Of a stretch of DNA of 27,648 nt, positions 1-9,100 are shown in pieces (the stretch's first letter is position 1; every line of letters begins with the position of its first letter). Made by a program: the position numbers and the translations under genes. The notes beneath the pieces were generated by a model. It worked only from the letters and a program-made list of their open reading frames with translations. It was not told the DNA's origin and ran no database searches. This DNA comes from Myxococcota bacterium (GTDB lineage: Bacteria > Myxococcota_C > UBA6777), in contig CAUJFU010000049.1 of assembly GCA_963169055.1 (NCBI GenBank), forward strand, positions 1-27,648. Direction: 5' to 3'.

Positions 1-152
1 CGTGCGATTCGATTGACGGCAAGAAACCGCAGTGACTCACGATCGAAGATGTTCAGCTCATGCAAAAGATCTTCAAACAACTGAGCCAGATCAAACGGCA
101 AAGTGACATCGAGGAATTCACCAGACGACGCGTAAAAGGGATGATTTGGCAT
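1..152 (-). CDS. Hypothetical protein, N-terminal part only (cut by left edge)
   Basis: An open frame runs from an ATG at 152 off the left edge of the window, giving the first 50 residues. It begins MPNHPFYASSGEFLDV and includes the stretch LNIFDRESLRFLAVN. The composition is that of a normal soluble protein, with no signal peptide or membrane segment in this part. The in-frame stop upstream lies near 220 and there is no better start between. It is on the same strand as the large TPR/HEAT gene whose stop is 98 bases upstream, so it may be the fourth gene of that operon. A TTGACG near 191-196 could be a -35 element, but no convincing -10 follows. I do not recognise the family. The plus-strand frame across the same bases (about 34-199) is taken to be a shadow. 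Confidence 0.55.
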   Translation of the reverse strand, partial: MPNHPFYASSGEFLDVTLPFDLAQLFEDLLHELNIFDRESLRFLAVNRIA

Positions 153-250
153 GGCATGACCTACTCGCAGGTGTTTCGGGCGCTTGCCGTCAAGTATTAG
201 CGCGAGATCAAAAAATCCTCAATCCCCGTACAAAGTAAGCCTTTTACAGG

Positions 251-3200
251 TCAATGAAAGACGGGAAGATCGATACGGTTGTTTGTTTCGCTGCGGCAAA
301 GATCAGCGAGAGGCTCGATAGGTTGTGTGCGTGCTGCTTGTTGAACAGCAGGGGAGACTTCGGGGTGGCGGCTGAGGTAGCGAAAGGCTTGGTACAAAAA
401 ACAGCGGGAATATCCGGGTTGTCGGAGCTGCTCTTTTAAGAGAGGGACCAGAGATGGCGGCATGTACGCAAGAAGCCGAAGTGTATCGCGCTGAAGGTCC
501 GCGTTTCCGTAACGAAATAGGCAGGCAAGGATGGGGAGTTCTTGGAGAGAAGGTTGAAGGGCGAGCATACTCCAAAGCAAGCGTTGGAGCCAACGGGTGC
601 TCACGCGATGACAAGCACTTTGAAGGGCATAACGCTGGGCGAGAGGGTCTTTGAGCACCCAAGCATCTGCGATCATGGCCGCGATCCGCACCGTGTGATG
701 GCGCTCTTGGATACGTGCTTCGTTGATCCATGCGTATTGATCGAGGCCATCGATGAAGGCCAGCCCGATCAAGGCAGCACCGCGCAAACGCTCGATGCGA
801 TCGAGCAAAAGGCGTTTGAGGGTGGGCAAAGAACGTTTCTGTTTGGCCTCGAGGATCAGTAAAGCGGCTTGCCAACGATAACGAAGCGGCTGGCGCGCAT
901 CAAGAACGACGTGGTGCCATGTATCGAGGTGTTGGTTTGTGAGAGCGCGTGCGTGTTGGCGCAGTTCGGAGGGTTGAGGGCTATGGCGGATCTCTTGGAG
1001 ATGGTGCATCAGGCCGAATAGCGGGGCGGGATGACCTTGCAAAGATCGCTGGAGGTCAGAGAGCAACTGCGCGGACGGGACTTTTTGATGGTTGCCGACA
1101 CGCAAAAGCAACGTCTGCCAAGGCGCGTGTTCTTGCGTAGGAAAGGGGGGAGTGGAGAGCAGGGTATAAGCCTCTTTCCAACGTTGTGCGCGGGTGTGAA
1201 GGCGAGCGATCCCGAGGCGGCTCAAGGTATCATTGGGTTCGCGCTGCAAGACTTCCAAAAAAGCTTGTTGAGCGAGCGGCCATTGTTTTTGCGCAAGGGC
1301 TTGTTTTCCAAGCCATCGCCAGAGCTTGATTTGATCGGGTTGTTGTTGGGTGAGGCTTTGGAGAAGCGGAAGGATGCGGTGTTGTTGGCGGTGGGTTTCG
1401 GCGAGATGAAGCAGATCGGGGAGGTAGCGCATCTGATGGGAGGGATCAAGCTCGATCAGGCGGAAAAAATGAGGGAGGGCAGAGGCGGTGTGGCCGTAGA
1501 TCAAGAGAGCGGTGCGATGAAGTTCGATATCGTCAGGCGAAAACAACAGCGCTTCTTGGAGTTGGCGGGTGGCGAGGGCGCGATCTTGGCTTTCCAAAGC
1601 ATAAGCGATATACAATTTCTTTTGAAAAAGCGACAATGGTTCGAGAGTCGAACGAGAAGAAAAGAAAAACCAAGCGCCCTCTTTTCCGTAATGAAGGAAC
1701 GCAGTTTGGATAACACCTTTTCGGGCTTGTTCACGCAAAGAAGCCAGTGGGCTTTCGCGCAAGACGCGGCGAAACAGTGCGTCAGCCTGTTTTTTGGGGT
1801 CGCCCGCTTTCAGAAGTTCTTGGGCAAGATGCAAGCGAGCACGCATGTGTTTGGGGGCCAGAGCCAACACGCGCTCAAGGATCGGGATGCTGTCTGTGCC
1901 GCGTTCATGTTGAAGGAGCAAGAGCGCCAACGAAAACAAATCTCGCGCAGAAGGCGGCTGCAAGGACTCGATGCGCCGCCATGTCGCATAGGCTTCGGCG
2001 CGTCGGTGCAAAGTCCACAAGAGTTTGCCCCACCGAGAAAAGCAAGACGCCCGCAACGGAGGGATCGCGCAGAGCCGCTCGTAAAATGGAAGATGTTGTG
2101 TGGGTTCGATCTTCCAAGCCGTCGCACGCTGAAGCAAGGATTCAAGGAAACGAGGTTGTTGTCCAAGGGGGGAGCGCAAAAAGGCTTGGAGCGTGCTTGA
2201 AGACTCGTTGGTGTCGAGAGCGTAGAGAAATTCAAGCGTCTGGATCGCGATCGTGTCGTCTTGTGGTACGCGCTGTTGGCGTTGGAGCATCAACGCGATC
2301 GCCTCCTTTGTTCGGCCTTGTTGAACCAGCAGCCCCGCAAGTTTCGGATAATGCGGGCTGCTCAGATCAGAGGACACGATCTGCTGGTACATCCCGATAG
2401 CTTTTTGGGGTTGTGCGGTCTCTTCGTAGAGTTGCGCGAGCAAAGGCTGGATACGTTGGGGATCTGTAGCGACGGCCTGTTCGTAGTGTTGGATCAGCGC
2501 AGGCAAAGAGGCTTGGAGCCGATGCGTACGGATGGCGAGAGGATCCAACTCGCGGTGTAGCCAGTGCTGAGCGTCGAGCGAGCGGCGAGCTTGTGTGATG
2601 GCTTGAAGGGCGGTGTCCAGTTCACCCGCACGCAACGCATCTTCGGCGATCTGTTTCCAAAGCATCGGACGTTGGGGCTTGGGCGCTTTTTGGATCGCAT
2701 CGCGCAAGATCGAACTGGCCTCGCGATAACGTCGAAGCTGTCGAAGGATTTGCGCCATCGCGATCTTTTGGCGTGGATCATTCGGGAGAAGTCGGACGAG
2801 GTGTTGGAGTGCTTGAAGGGCTTGTAGGGGCTGTTGGTGCGAAGTGGAAAGCGCAACGATATCCTTCAAGATCTTGAGGTGAAGGGGCTTTGGGGGAGAG
2901 GCTTGTAGGGCGTGTTGAAGAAAGACAAGGGCTTCGGGGAAGCGAGCCTGCGCTTGAAGAGATCGGCTGTTCCAAAGAGCGATCTGTGCGGGGTGTAGCC
3001 ACGGTTGTAGGCGCTGCCGTTTTTCCCACAAAAGGGTCCACAACACAAACGCCCGTTGATGGGCGGATTTGCGATGATAAAGCTGTGCCAGCGCAAGTGT
3101 TTTTCGGTCGGCGTCTTTGGAGCCAACAGGCGTTTGATGGATCTCTTGGAACAATCGTTCGGTGGTTCCGCGTTTTGCATAATGCAGCCAAAGCTGCTGT

Positions 3201-3550
3201 GCAACATCGTCACGTCGTGGATCTTGGAGAAAAAGTTGCCGCCATCGAAGAGCGACTTTCTCCCAACGATCTTTGCGGCGGATCTGCCAGTCTTCCGCCT
3301 CCACACGAGACACGCCCAGCACCATCCCCACGCAAAAACCGGCCAAAAAGAAGCAAAGCCACCCTCGCAAAAGAACAGAGCGAACAAACCCAAACTCCCC
3401 TCCCATCGGACAAGGCGACAGCATCGTTGGTTTGAAAAGCATCTGTGCAGCCCGCTGATACGGGGTCAAGGAAGCCGCAACCCATAACGAGGTGTAGGAA
3501 ATCACCTCATCCAATCGATTCGAGGGTTTCGGTCCAATTCGCACACACAT
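251..3550 (-). CDS. Large TPR/HEAT repeat protein, exported or membrane-anchored
   Basis: About 1099 residues. A hydrophobic segment (about residues 59-79, LLRGWLCFFLAGFCVGMVLG) ends in VEAEDW, resembling a Sec signal or signal anchor. The middle (about 95-830) is made of degenerate TPR-like helical pairs, with many A-x-x-L-x-x-x-G/A and x-x-P-x-x periods such as DPRQKIAMAQILRQL and EPNDTLSRLGIARL. The last ~200 residues look like HEAT repeats (short helix pairs such as LRGAALIGLAFIDGL). The start was set at the ATG at 3550 because AAAGGTGG lies 5-8 bases upstream, 19 bases after the barrel gene's stop; a GTG at 3553 is equivalent. An ATG at 3406 would give a textbook short signal peptide but has no ribosome site, so it cannot be excluded. 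Such repeat proteins are scaffolds for protein contacts, and the partner here is unknown. It is probably co-transcribed with the two genes upstream. Confidence 0.8.
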   Translation of the reverse strand: MCVRIGPKPSNRLDEVISYTSLWVAASLTPYQRAAQMLFKPTMLSPCPMGGEFGFVRSVLLRGWLCFFLAGFCVGMVLGVSRVEAEDWQIRRKDRWEKVALRWRQLFLQDPRRDDVAQQLWLHYAKRGTTERLFQEIHQTPVGSKDADRKTLALAQLYHRKSAHQRAFVLWTLLWEKRQRLQPWLHPAQIALWNSRSLQAQARFPEALVFLQHALQASPPKPLHLKILKDIVALSTSHQQPLQALQALQHLVRLLPNDPRQKIAMAQILRQLRRYREASSILRDAIQKAPKPQRPMLWKQIAEDALRAGELDTALQAITQARRSLDAQHWLHRELDPLAIRTHRLQASLPALIQHYEQAVATDPQRIQPLLAQLYEETAQPQKAIGMYQQIVSSDLSSPHYPKLAGLLVQQGRTKEAIALMLQRQQRVPQDDTIAIQTLEFLYALDTNESSSTLQAFLRSPLGQQPRFLESLLQRATAWKIEPTQHLPFYERLCAIPPLRASCFSRWGKLLWTLHRRAEAYATWRRIESLQPPSARDLFSLALLLLQHERGTDSIPILERVLALAPKHMRARLHLAQELLKAGDPKKQADALFRRVLRESPLASLREQARKGVIQTAFLHYGKEGAWFFFSSRSTLEPLSLFQKKLYIAYALESQDRALATRQLQEALLFSPDDIELHRTALLIYGHTASALPHFFRLIELDPSHQMRYLPDLLHLAETHRQQHRILPLLQSLTQQQPDQIKLWRWLGKQALAQKQWPLAQQAFLEVLQREPNDTLSRLGIARLHTRAQRWKEAYTLLSTPPFPTQEHAPWQTLLLRVGNHQKVPSAQLLSDLQRSLQGHPAPLFGLMHHLQEIRHSPQPSELRQHARALTNQHLDTWHHVVLDARQPLRYRWQAALLILEAKQKRSLPTLKRLLLDRIERLRGAALIGLAFIDGLDQYAWINEARIQERHHTVRIAAMIADAWVLKDPLAQRYALQSACHRVSTRWLQRLLWSMLALQPSLQELPILACLFRYGNADLQRDTLRLLAYMPPSLVPLLKEQLRQPGYSRCFLYQAFRYLSRHPEVSPAVQQAARTQPIEPLADLCRSETNNRIDLPVFH

Positions 3551-3569
3551 CACAACCCACCTTTCGATC

Positions 3570-6119
3570 TCAATTCAGCGGCAAGCCAAAGTGCAAGCGC
3601 AGATACACCATCGCACGCGGAAGAAAGTGGTTGCGCGGAGAGGCTCGAAGCGGCTGGCTATCGGGATCTTCGTAGCTGCGAAAGCCTTGGGCCACGAAGT
3701 CAAGATGAAGCCCCGTTTCGACTCCCCAATAACGCTCAAAGGGCAAGTAAGCCTTGACAAAGATACGGATTAGCTGCTGGGGGATTTTTACGGGTGTTGC
3801 GGAAGCTTGGACGGGCGCTTGCAGCGCATCGACTTCTAAGAAATGCAGCGACATCCCAAAAACCGCTGTAAACTGCGTCCACGGCAAAAGCGCCAGTTGG
3901 GGTGGGGGCGCCCCAAAAGAGATCTGCGCAAGAAAAGAATGTTCCAACACAGCCGAAGCATCGAAGCGCAACGCAGGGTAGATCTTGCGTTCAAAAGCCA
4001 ACAACCAGTGCAACGGATAACGACTGACACTTGGGGGACTTTGGAGACGGATCGCAAAGATCGGCGTGTAGATCGGTTGTGTCATAGCGGAAGGCCACGT
4101 TGGGATGGGCGTTTGGGAGATCGGCCAATAAGCCCCCAAACCACCGCTCAATTGGAAGCTGAGATCGCGGCGCGGATCGCCCGCTTGGAAACGCAAAAGG
4201 AGATCCCATTGGTTGGCGGAAAGATTGCGCGATTCAAAAGCATGAGACCACACCAAACGCTGCCAAAGCGAGACTCCAAAGATCCCATGTTGGAGACGAA
4301 ACGAAGCGCGCCCTTGGAGGCGACTACGCATCCCTGCGCTCAGTGCGGGGCCTTCGGGTTCTTGGATTGGGGCTTGTAGCTCGTGATCGATCCGTAGCTT
4401 CAAAGCTAGGGTGTTTCCGCGCAGACGAGACCATCGGCCCGCAATCCCCCACGCAGCACGGGTCGTCACGCGCTCACCGACGTACATCTCGGGCCACCCG
4501 GTATCTTCGGGCGGCGCTTGACTGTAGGCCCCTTGTAGCTGGAAAAAGGTCAACTCTTCGGAGGAGGCGGTGCGTTTGCCATGCAAAAGCTGAAGATCCA
4601 GCGCGCCCCCAAAAGAGCCTAACTGCGGCAAAAGAAAATAATACCGGCCCTCGGCTTGTGCGTTGACGCGCACGAGCCATCCACTCGGCCAAGCGCGTTG
4701 GTACAACAAACGAGCGGAAAGCCCCGTCCCAAGGGTCCACATCCGCTTTTGAAGTCGACTTTCGGGTTCGTAGGCTGCGTGAAAGTCATCGCGCAATTGA
4801 TCCACAAAGCTATCGTAGAGAAACACACCCGATGCCTCAAACCGACGCAACGACGGATGATCGTAATGGAGAGGGAACTCCTCAAACCAGATGGCCCTTG
4901 AGAGCATACGATGGTGCTGCGCAAACTGCGCATGCAGCGCCATATAGCAACGTTGCGCTCGTGCATAATACACCCGCAACGCTGTATTGCGCGCAAACAA
5001 AAAGCGCGAGTAATGCTTGTCGAGCAGAGCCATCTCGTTTTTTTCGAGCGCATCAAGGATATCGGGCTGGATGCGAGAGAGCTTTTCTTCTTGTTTTTCG
5101 ATCTGCCTCTGTTCTTCTTGTAAGCAAAGCACCTCTTTGTTTTGGAGATCTTGGTATACCGCAAGCCACCGTTCAACCGTGAGCGATGCGCGACGCAATC
5201 GTTGGCGTTCGATGCGCATACGCTCGCGCAGATTTCCCCCCGGAACCAACGTACCACGCCGAAAGAAGCGGCTACGGCGCATCCACGCACGATGCTGCTT
5301 GCTGTCAAGGATCGCGGCCTCCGCTTGTGAGCGCAAAGCTGCGGGTGCTTGGGGAGATAGGGAGACAGCCCGCGCAAAGGCAAGCCGCACCCGAAGATCC
5401 GCGTCTTGCAGACAAGGCACGAGCATCGGCGCAAGCGGAGAAGGGGTTTGCAGAAACAAAGAACACCACGCCATCCGAATCATCGGAGAAGGATCGCGTT
5501 GAAGCCCGATAATCTCGGCACGTTGCGTCTGGCTTCCGTGGACAAAGGTTCGATCGAGCGCCAACAGACGGACTCTTTCATCGCGATCTTTGAGCGCTTC
5601 GATCCATCGTTTGCGGATAGTCGGGCTTTTGTGTTGGCGTAAGGCCGCCAAAGCCCACCAACGCATCGTCGGATCGCGGTGGTGGCTCCACGAAAGAAGT
5701 TGTTGGGTGGCCCAAGGATCGCGCAAGATCGCAAGCCATCGAAAGGCTTTGTAGCGCTCCGCAAGATCGGCACTTTGCAAAGCTCGAAGGATCTGGGCTT
5801 GACGAACGGGATCAGCAGGTTGAGACAACGCAGCATCCGCAGAAGTCAAGCTCGGCGCAGGAAGGAAAAAGGCAGGCAAGGACGCCGCAGGAGAGCGTCT
5901 CGGCGATGGAGAAAGAGTGGATGGACGCGAGGTGGGGGGCGATTGTGCCCATAGATACGAAGAAGTCGCAAACAAAACCCCTCCCCCACCCACCCATCCA
6001 AACGCCCCGCAGACGCGCAACATCCTTTCCACCCAGAGACCCCTCGCCTGTTTGTTTCTCCAAACATCCACGAGACCCCACAGGCGAAGAAAACGAGCAG
6101 TATAAGCCCAAGAAAACAT
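3570..6119 (-). CDS. HEAT-repeat / coiled-coil / outer-membrane beta-barrel fusion protein
   Basis: 849 residues from the ATG at 6119, which shares one base (TGATG) with the stop of the hub gene, so translation is probably coupled. An alternative GTG at 6032 has GAGGGG seven bases upstream and would start VERMLRVCGAFGWVGGGG, a compact signal peptide ending LWAQ. A Ser/Pro-rich stretch (60-90) leads into HEAT-like repeats (about 105-280, e.g. DPTMRWWALAALRQ and DERVRLLALDR). Then comes an R/E/Q-rich coiled coil (about 295-400). From about 460 to the end, short alternating polar/hydrophobic strands separated by turns, rich in Y, W and F, suggest a beta-barrel; the last strand is MVYLRLHFGLPL. 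Barrel and location are inferred from pattern only. HEAT domains fused to a barrel are unusual. The likely role is an envelope protein with a periplasmic docking arm. The exact family is not recognised. Confidence 0.75.
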   Translation of the reverse strand: MFSWAYTARFLRLWGLVDVWRNKQARGLWVERMLRVCGAFGWVGGGGVLFATSSYLWAQSPPTSRPSTLSPSPRRSPAASLPAFFLPAPSLTSADAALSQPADPVRQAQILRALQSADLAERYKAFRWLAILRDPWATQQLLSWSHHRDPTMRWWALAALRQHKSPTIRKRWIEALKDRDERVRLLALDRTFVHGSQTQRAEIIGLQRDPSPMIRMAWCSLFLQTPSPLAPMLVPCLQDADLRVRLAFARAVSLSPQAPAALRSQAEAAILDSKQHRAWMRRSRFFRRGTLVPGGNLRERMRIERQRLRRASLTVERWLAVYQDLQNKEVLCLQEEQRQIEKQEEKLSRIQPDILDALEKNEMALLDKHYSRFLFARNTALRVYYARAQRCYMALHAQFAQHHRMLSRAIWFEEFPLHYDHPSLRRFEASGVFLYDSFVDQLRDDFHAAYEPESRLQKRMWTLGTGLSARLLYQRAWPSGWLVRVNAQAEGRYYFLLPQLGSFGGALDLQLLHGKRTASSEELTFFQLQGAYSQAPPEDTGWPEMYVGERVTTRAAWGIAGRWSRLRGNTLALKLRIDHELQAPIQEPEGPALSAGMRSRLQGRASFRLQHGIFGVSLWQRLVWSHAFESRNLSANQWDLLLRFQAGDPRRDLSFQLSGGLGAYWPISQTPIPTWPSAMTQPIYTPIFAIRLQSPPSVSRYPLHWLLAFERKIYPALRFDASAVLEHSFLAQISFGAPPPQLALLPWTQFTAVFGMSLHFLEVDALQAPVQASATPVKIPQQLIRIFVKAYLPFERYWGVETGLHLDFVAQGFRSYEDPDSQPLRASPRNHFLPRAMVYLRLHFGLPLN

Positions 6120-9100
6120 CAGATTTGCTTATCGAGATCGATGCGATAGAGGAGTTGCTTTCTCGGAGAAAAGATCAACACGTAGCGAACGCGTTGTTGT
6201 TTTAGCTTATCGCGAAGGCTAAAGACACGCTCCTCCAGATTGCGCCCAAGCGGCCCCTTGTGCCACCCCGAAGGCAACACAAAACTGAGTGTGTTTTCCT
6301 CTTGAAAGAGGGATTCGATAGGAAGATAGGCTTGATAAAGGGATCTGGATAGACTTTTTCCGACAATAGGCGTGTGATGTTGCAAGCGCATCCAAACAAA
6401 AAGACCGATGGCGACGCCAAGAAACAAAAGCAACAAAGCACGCAAAAACCACAGGCCTTTTTGTGACTTGGAGGGAGGGGGAAGAGGCCGAGGGACGCGC
6501 ATGGTGACTTCGGGCTCGTTGATGGTGTGGTCATCTTCGTCTTGGAGCGGGGCAGGACGAACGCCCGTCAAAGGATTGAAAGAGATCGCTGGAAGCGAAG
6601 CCGAAAGAGATATCAGGTCGCCGACGGAAAGATTAGAAGGTGCGGGGCGAAGGTTGGGGCCTGTTTTGTGTCCTTGCGCAACAGGCGGTTGATGCGAAGC
6701 AGAAAAGGCACTTGCCGAAGGTTGCGCCCCCCCATGCATCGGCGAAGCAATAGGCGAAGCGAGCGCCGCCGAAGGCTGGGCGGCATGGTTGTTGGTAAAG
6801 AGCGGATCACCGCCGGGAAAGCGCGGACTGGCCGAAGGAGCGGGAGGCGCAGCAGGTTCGTCAGCCATCCAGTCAATGTTGGGTTTGAAAAAGCCCGGGT
6901 GTCGAGCGGTGGTTTGGCTTGGATCATCCCAAGCCGAAAGCACATCATCCAACGCTCTAGCGGCGGCGATATCTTGGTGGGCATTGACTTGCATCGTCGA
7001 GCGCTTGACCCCGAGTGAGTCGGTTTGAAAGACAGGACTCAAGAAATCAGGCGCTGCCATCGGTGCAGGGTTTGCTTGGGGAGCGGATGTGGAGAGCGGT
7101 TGAAAAGAGCCTGTAGAGTGACCGAGCGGGGGAAATGCACCCGTTCGATGAGGCGCAGGTGGTTGAGTATACGGGGCAAAAGAACCCGTGGCATGGGCAG
7201 GAAGCGGGGCAAAAGAACCCGTGGCGTGGGCAGGAAGCGGCGCAAACGAACCTGTGGCATGAGCGGGCATTCGCGGAGCAGGAGTGCTTGGGTGAGGAGT
7301 GCCAAGGGAGGGATGCTTTGGTGAATAAGACGGAGCAGCCGAAGGATTTGACGCGTGTGCGGCGTATGGAGACGGTGCGCCCATCTGTGGCGCGGGATGA
7401 ACCCCGCTGCGATGAGAAGGAGGAAGCCCGCCCACGGACGGTGCTGGGTGAACCCCGCTGCGGTGCTGAGAGGGCAACGGGCCGCCAAAAGAAGCCGCAG
7501 AGAAATGACCGCTCGGTGAAGCAGGTTGCGAAGTATAACGCAGCCCGGGCGCGTAAGGATCTGGTGCAGCAGGATAAGGCTCAAAGCTGCCCGTCAGGGG
7601 AGCGCGGGATGCCTGCGGAGGATACGATACCTGCGATGCCTGCGGAGGATACGCTGTCTGCGGAGAATACGATGCCTGCGGAGGATACGCTGCCTGCGGA
7701 GGATACGATGCCTGCGATGCCTGCGGAGGATACGATGCCTGCGGAGGATATGATGTCTGCGCAGCCTGCGGAGGATACGATGCCTGCGGATGTTGAGGGT
7801 ATCCAAGAGCAGCCGCAGGTCGTTGGGGTACTTGCGGGAGGTCGCCGCGTGAGCCTGACGACATGGGCGGTCGTTGCGGCACTTGGGAGAGGTCGCCACG
7901 CGAACTGGACGATATCGACGGTCGTTGCGGCACTTGTGAAAGGTCACCACGCGAACCTGACGATATCGTCGGTCTTTGCGGCACTTGCCGACGGGGGTCG
8001 AAGGCATGGGAAGTTGCGGGAGGTGCATGCGTCGAAAGATTAGAGAGGTCACCACGCGAGCCTGACGACATAGGCGGTCGCTGCGGCACTTGGGAGAGGT
8101 CGCCACGTGAGCCTGACGACATAGGCGGTCGTTGGGGTACTTGCGAGAGATCACCACGCGAGCCTGACGACATAGGCGGTCGTTGCGGAACTTGCGGAAG
8201 GTCACCACGCGAGCCTGTAAGAGAGGCGTCACGAAAGACCATCGGAGCGCGGTTTTCATTGACACGCTCTTCTTGAGCGGGGGGAGGCGCGGCAGGTTGG
8301 GGGGGGTGGTGTGGAGGAAAGATATCATCAAAAAGGCCCGATTTATCGAGAAGTGCGGCCAGTTCAGGATCGTCTTGGGGGGTTCCTTGAAGGTGTATGG
8401 GGGGGGCCGTGTTTGCGCGTCGAAGCCCGGGAGGCAAGCGAAAGACCCAAAAAAGGCTGTCGGTCCGAGCGACTTGTCGGAGGTAATCGTCGACGTCTTC
8501 GGGGAGTGCCTTGGGGGTTTTCAAGAGCGTTTCGCGGATGGGTTCGAGATCAACCTGCGTGTTCTGGATGTATTTTTTAATCCGCTTTCGCAAAAAGATT
8601 TCGAATTTGTGCGGATCGACAAAGCGAGAAAGCCTTGTCAAGGAGAGTTCGTTGATGAGAAGTTGAAGCAATTGCTCGATCTGATCGGGGACAGGGGATG
8701 CTTCATGTTGATCCCAGCTTCCGCTTGGAAAATAGCCCGCAGCAGCGGACTGCTCCACAGACAAAGGCTTGTTGGCCCCCGAAGCAGGGACGATATCTGA
8801 AAAAGAAGCGTAACGCGAAGATTGGAGAGAGGATTCTTGGGGGGGTGGCTTGTTCGCCTCACGAGGCGCGGGGCGAGAAGAGGCCGCAGAGAGGTTTGCG
8901 CGGGAAGGACTGGGCGCAGAGGCTGAGAGATCCGAACGAGAAGGACTGGGCGCAGAGGCCGCAGAGAGGTTTGCGCGGGAAGGACTGGGAGAAGAGGCCG
9001 AGAGGCCCGAGCGAGAGGGACTGGGAGAAGAGGCCGAGTGAGGCGCAGCGGTACGAGGTTCTTTTTTCGGAGGGGTATCCAGATCAGCACGAACGGGCGA

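Noticed and set aside
34-199. Plus-strand frame ending at 199 with protein-like sequence (IFKQLSQIKRQSDIEE)
   Set aside because: The minus-strand frame over the same bases has a proper ATG, continues off the edge and matches the strand of the neighbouring operon. The choice is not certain.
1031-2200. 389-codon open frame on the plus strand, antisense to the TPR/HEAT gene
   Set aside because: No ribosome site; sequence rich in Arg/Gly/Lys without domain pattern. The minus-strand frame has clear TPR periodicity, so this is its shadow.
7606-8218. Direct repeats considered as iterons or a CRISPR-like array
   Set aside because: Periods of 15-51 bp are in frame, without unique spacers, and encode conserved peptide units.
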